Part shown: one piece after another, positions 59,538 to 64,000 of the stretch
How the letters are laid out: each line of letters opens with the position of its first letter
Position numbering within the stretch: position 1 is the first letter of the stretch
DNA from: Cacajao melanocephalus
Taxonomy: Eukaryota > Chordata > Mammalia > Primates > Pitheciidae
Assembly: GCA_963573385.1 (NCBI GenBank)
Contig: CAUYLG010059294.1
Coordinates: 1-64,000 of the forward strand
Direction: 5' to 3'
Length of the DNA: 64,000 nt
Position numbers and translations under genes: made by a program
Notes under the pieces: model-generated
What the model saw: the letters and a program-made list of their open reading frames with translations, nothing else
Told to the model about the DNA's origin: nothing
The model's database searches: none

Positions 59538-60635
59538 GCAATCTACTTAAATAAGCCAGTGGTAGGTATCTGAAAATGTTTTCAGTCATCTGGACACATG
59601 CTGACATCGCAGGGCCTTTCCATTTAATAGGTAAATTGCCATAGAGAAACTGCATTTCTAGGGATGTTATCTGCGAATGTTTCCCAGGAAAGGATGAAGA
59701 AAGCTATCCATTTTTTAAATAAATATGGCTTCTCATTGGTTCTCTATAGAACCTTACATTAGAGAATCAACAACGGTGTAAAGTTCCAGATTTATCTTCA
59801 AAATGAAATATTCGTCAATAATCAGCTTACAAAATGATTTATAGGCCTCAAGAGGGGAGAGGGGAAAAGACACAGTGAAGACGAATACTTACTCAGCTTA
59901 CTGTGAATAGTCTGTGTTATCCCATCCAGCTCATCCAGCTCTCTCATATAACCTTCATCCTTAAAAGTGCAAAAGCGCAATCTGGGAAGTCTTCCAAAAC
60001 CATCTGTAAGGAGGAAGCACTTGCCAGGACACAGGAAGCACTAAATACAGTTCTTCTCGTGTGTAACTGTTGTTTCAGTGAACACTGCCAGAACTATCCA
60101 GGAAGGTTTGAGTAATGCCAGGTGACGGAACATCAGATGTTTGAAATTTGAAATATGACCTGAGCCCAATTAAGTGAACTGATTTTCTCTGGAGGCTAAT
60201 GGTTTTTCTGTCAAGTATAAAATGAAGGGTTTCTAGGAAAATGAGGACATTAATTGGTGTAAGATCTGACTCTGAGAAATCTTATATAAATAATAATTTG
60301 TTTGAAATTTCCCGGGTAGTTTCAACAGCGTAGCTGGACTATTAGGTATTCTGAAAAGTTAGGAATTAGGGTTTTGTGTTTAGTCTAGAATGAACAACTA
60401 ACTACATCTGAAATATTGAACAGTTCAACCTCTCTGAACCTCAGATATTTATCTGTTGTTGAGTGTCACACTAAACCATTTGCAAAGTTATACCATCTTA
60501 AATAGTCTGGTTTCTACATATATTTGAACCCATCATCTTGACCTGAAAACATGGTTTAATTAACTTGTAATTTTCAGGTATCATTGATCCTTTTTAATAA
60601 TTTTATGAACCATATGATTTTTACAAATTTTTAAA
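59538..60635. other. Unassigned sequence
   Basis: No recognisable element. Frame 59903-60115 (70 codons) matches nothing. Confidence 0.4.
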
Positions 60636-62952
<2,317 letters not shown>

Positions 62953-63635
62953 TGTTTTAGTTCCTTTATATATATGAAGTTAAATGAGGCTATCAGGTAA
63001 GAGATAACTTTTCAATGGCCACAGATCGACTCCTCTAGACTTTGCATCTTATTAATGGCCATTACAACGTTTTCCACATGTATAAATACTTTATTTTCAT
63101 TTCTAAACTATATATTAGGGAAGAATGTGTATTTCATTCATATTTTATGCACATAGCACTTGTAAGCTTTCTTGTGCATTTGTATGTCAAATTGAGGAGC
63201 GTCAGAGCCAAGACCAGAAAGTGTGTTTGTTTACCAGGGGCCTTGATGGTGTCTGGCATTGTGCCCTCTACGTTTAGCTGCAGGTGAATTGCATTTGTCT
63301 TCACCATCATGTATTTTGTTTCTAAAAATCTTATAAGTTTTCATTTATGTGTCCTGTATTACTAACTGATGATATATTTCTAAACTACTGGAGCTCAGTG
63401 AGTGACATCTAGTCAATATCTAGCCAACATATTACTTGCCCTTGAATTTTAGGATTCAGGAAAACTGTCACATTTTAAAGGTTGTAATTAAAGAAGTTAT
63501 CATTTACAGTTATTCTGTAGCTTGATATCTATTATTTGTTAATGGTGACATTGTCCTGCATATGGATCTAGAAGTAATTTAATAAAGGTATGATTATATC
63601 TTTACAAATATTTTATTCATGTTTTACAAAGTAGA
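62953..63635. other. AT-rich unassigned sequence
   Basis: Nothing recognised. Frame 63042-63287 (81 codons) matches nothing. Confidence 0.4.
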
Positions 63636-63799
63636 TTTTTTTTTTAGTTTGTTCTACTGGTATATATACATACATGTGAGGTAGGTATGTACATGTGTAT
63701 ATATATATACACATATATATGTATGCATATGTGTATATGTATATATACATACACATGTACATACGTATATACCAAGTGGACCAAACTAAAAAAAAAAAC
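63636..63799. repeat. AT-rich imperfect palindrome (~160 bp)
   Basis: Outer arms TTTTTAGTTTGTTCTACTGG (left) and ACCAAGTGGACCAAACTAAA (right) are near reverse complements. They are followed inward by GGTATATA/TATATACC (63659-63666, 63766-63773). Further in come GTATGTACATGTGTAT/ATACACATGTACATAC (63685-63700, 63749-63764) and ACACATAT/ATATGTGT at the centre. The left arm carries ~17 extra bases. It could be a small inverted-repeat DNA element or a palindromic AT-rich repeat. Confidence 0.85.
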
Positions 63800-64000
63800 T
63801 GAAACCACCTGTTCATTTGATTCCAGTTTATCTTATGCTTCTGTTGCCTAATATGATTTTGTAGATTTCCTAAAATGTGATAAAAATGTATTCTTATTAA
63901 GGATTCAGAATTCTCTGAATTCCTCTTGAAGTCTCTGTTACTTTCTTGAGTAACATTTGTATTATTTGGGTATGATTGGCAGATACTGGGACCATTAAAT
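63800..64000. other. Unassigned sequence
   Basis: Nothing recognised up to the window end. Confidence 0.4.

Noticed and set aside
63613..63816. 67-codon minus-strand frame
   Set aside because: It spans the AT-rich palindrome; the alternating Tyr/Ile/Met/Cys content reflects TA/TG repeats.

Overview
This 64 kb window is mammalian, specifically primate, nuclear DNA. It contains Alu elements of the J and S type, free Alu monomers, primate L1 (L1PA-type) 3' ends, MST/THE1-type LTRs, and older mammalian repeats (L2, MIR, MER5A, L1M). I found no protein-coding exon, rRNA, tRNA, CRISPR array or bacterial-type operon that I can support. The open frames are short and fall in L1 ORF2 remnants, simple repeats, or stretches no longer than expected by chance in AT-rich DNA. 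It reads as intergenic or intronic gene-desert sequence. A human or ape origin is likely, but the locus cannot be named from the sequence alone.

Layout. 0-3.3 kb: a CpG-rich antisense L1 5'-UTR that runs off the left edge, an Alu, and an L2 split by a young L1. 3.6-5.4 kb: repeat-free, CpG-retaining DNA with homeodomain/POU/PBX-like sites, the best enhancer candidate. 5.4-13 kb: AT-rich, mostly featureless. 13.1-13.4 kb: a second enhancer-like block. 14-17.3 kb: MER5A, an MST LTR, and a scrambled TA/TG/CA tract holding exact copies of unique sequence from both sides. 17.3-25.4 kb: L2, L1M, a second MER5A, an MST LTR with a 5-bp target duplication, MIR and FRAM. 25-37 kb: old L1, MIR, L2, (TG)n and a short L1PA. 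37.55-38.25 kb: a ~700 bp GATA tract. 38.6-43 kb: L1PA and Alu insertions. 43.05-43.5 kb: a third enhancer-like block directly beside a 430-bp L1PA insertion. 46.6-49.5 kb: a long L1M interrupted by a Tigger-like DNA transposon. 52-53.2 kb: FRAM, L1M 3' end and a hairpin/tandem duplication. 56.7-63 kb: three Alus and a 2.3 kb L1PA fragment whose reverse transcriptase motif is mutated. 63.6-63.8 kb: an AT-rich imperfect palindrome.

No genes act together here. The most interesting biology is (i) possible long-range regulatory elements and (ii) several places where replication template switching or hairpin slippage appears to have copied and inverted local DNA. All family names come from recognition by eye, not from a database search, and boundaries are approximate unless a target-site duplication is given. 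I see no evidence of a new multi-gene system.
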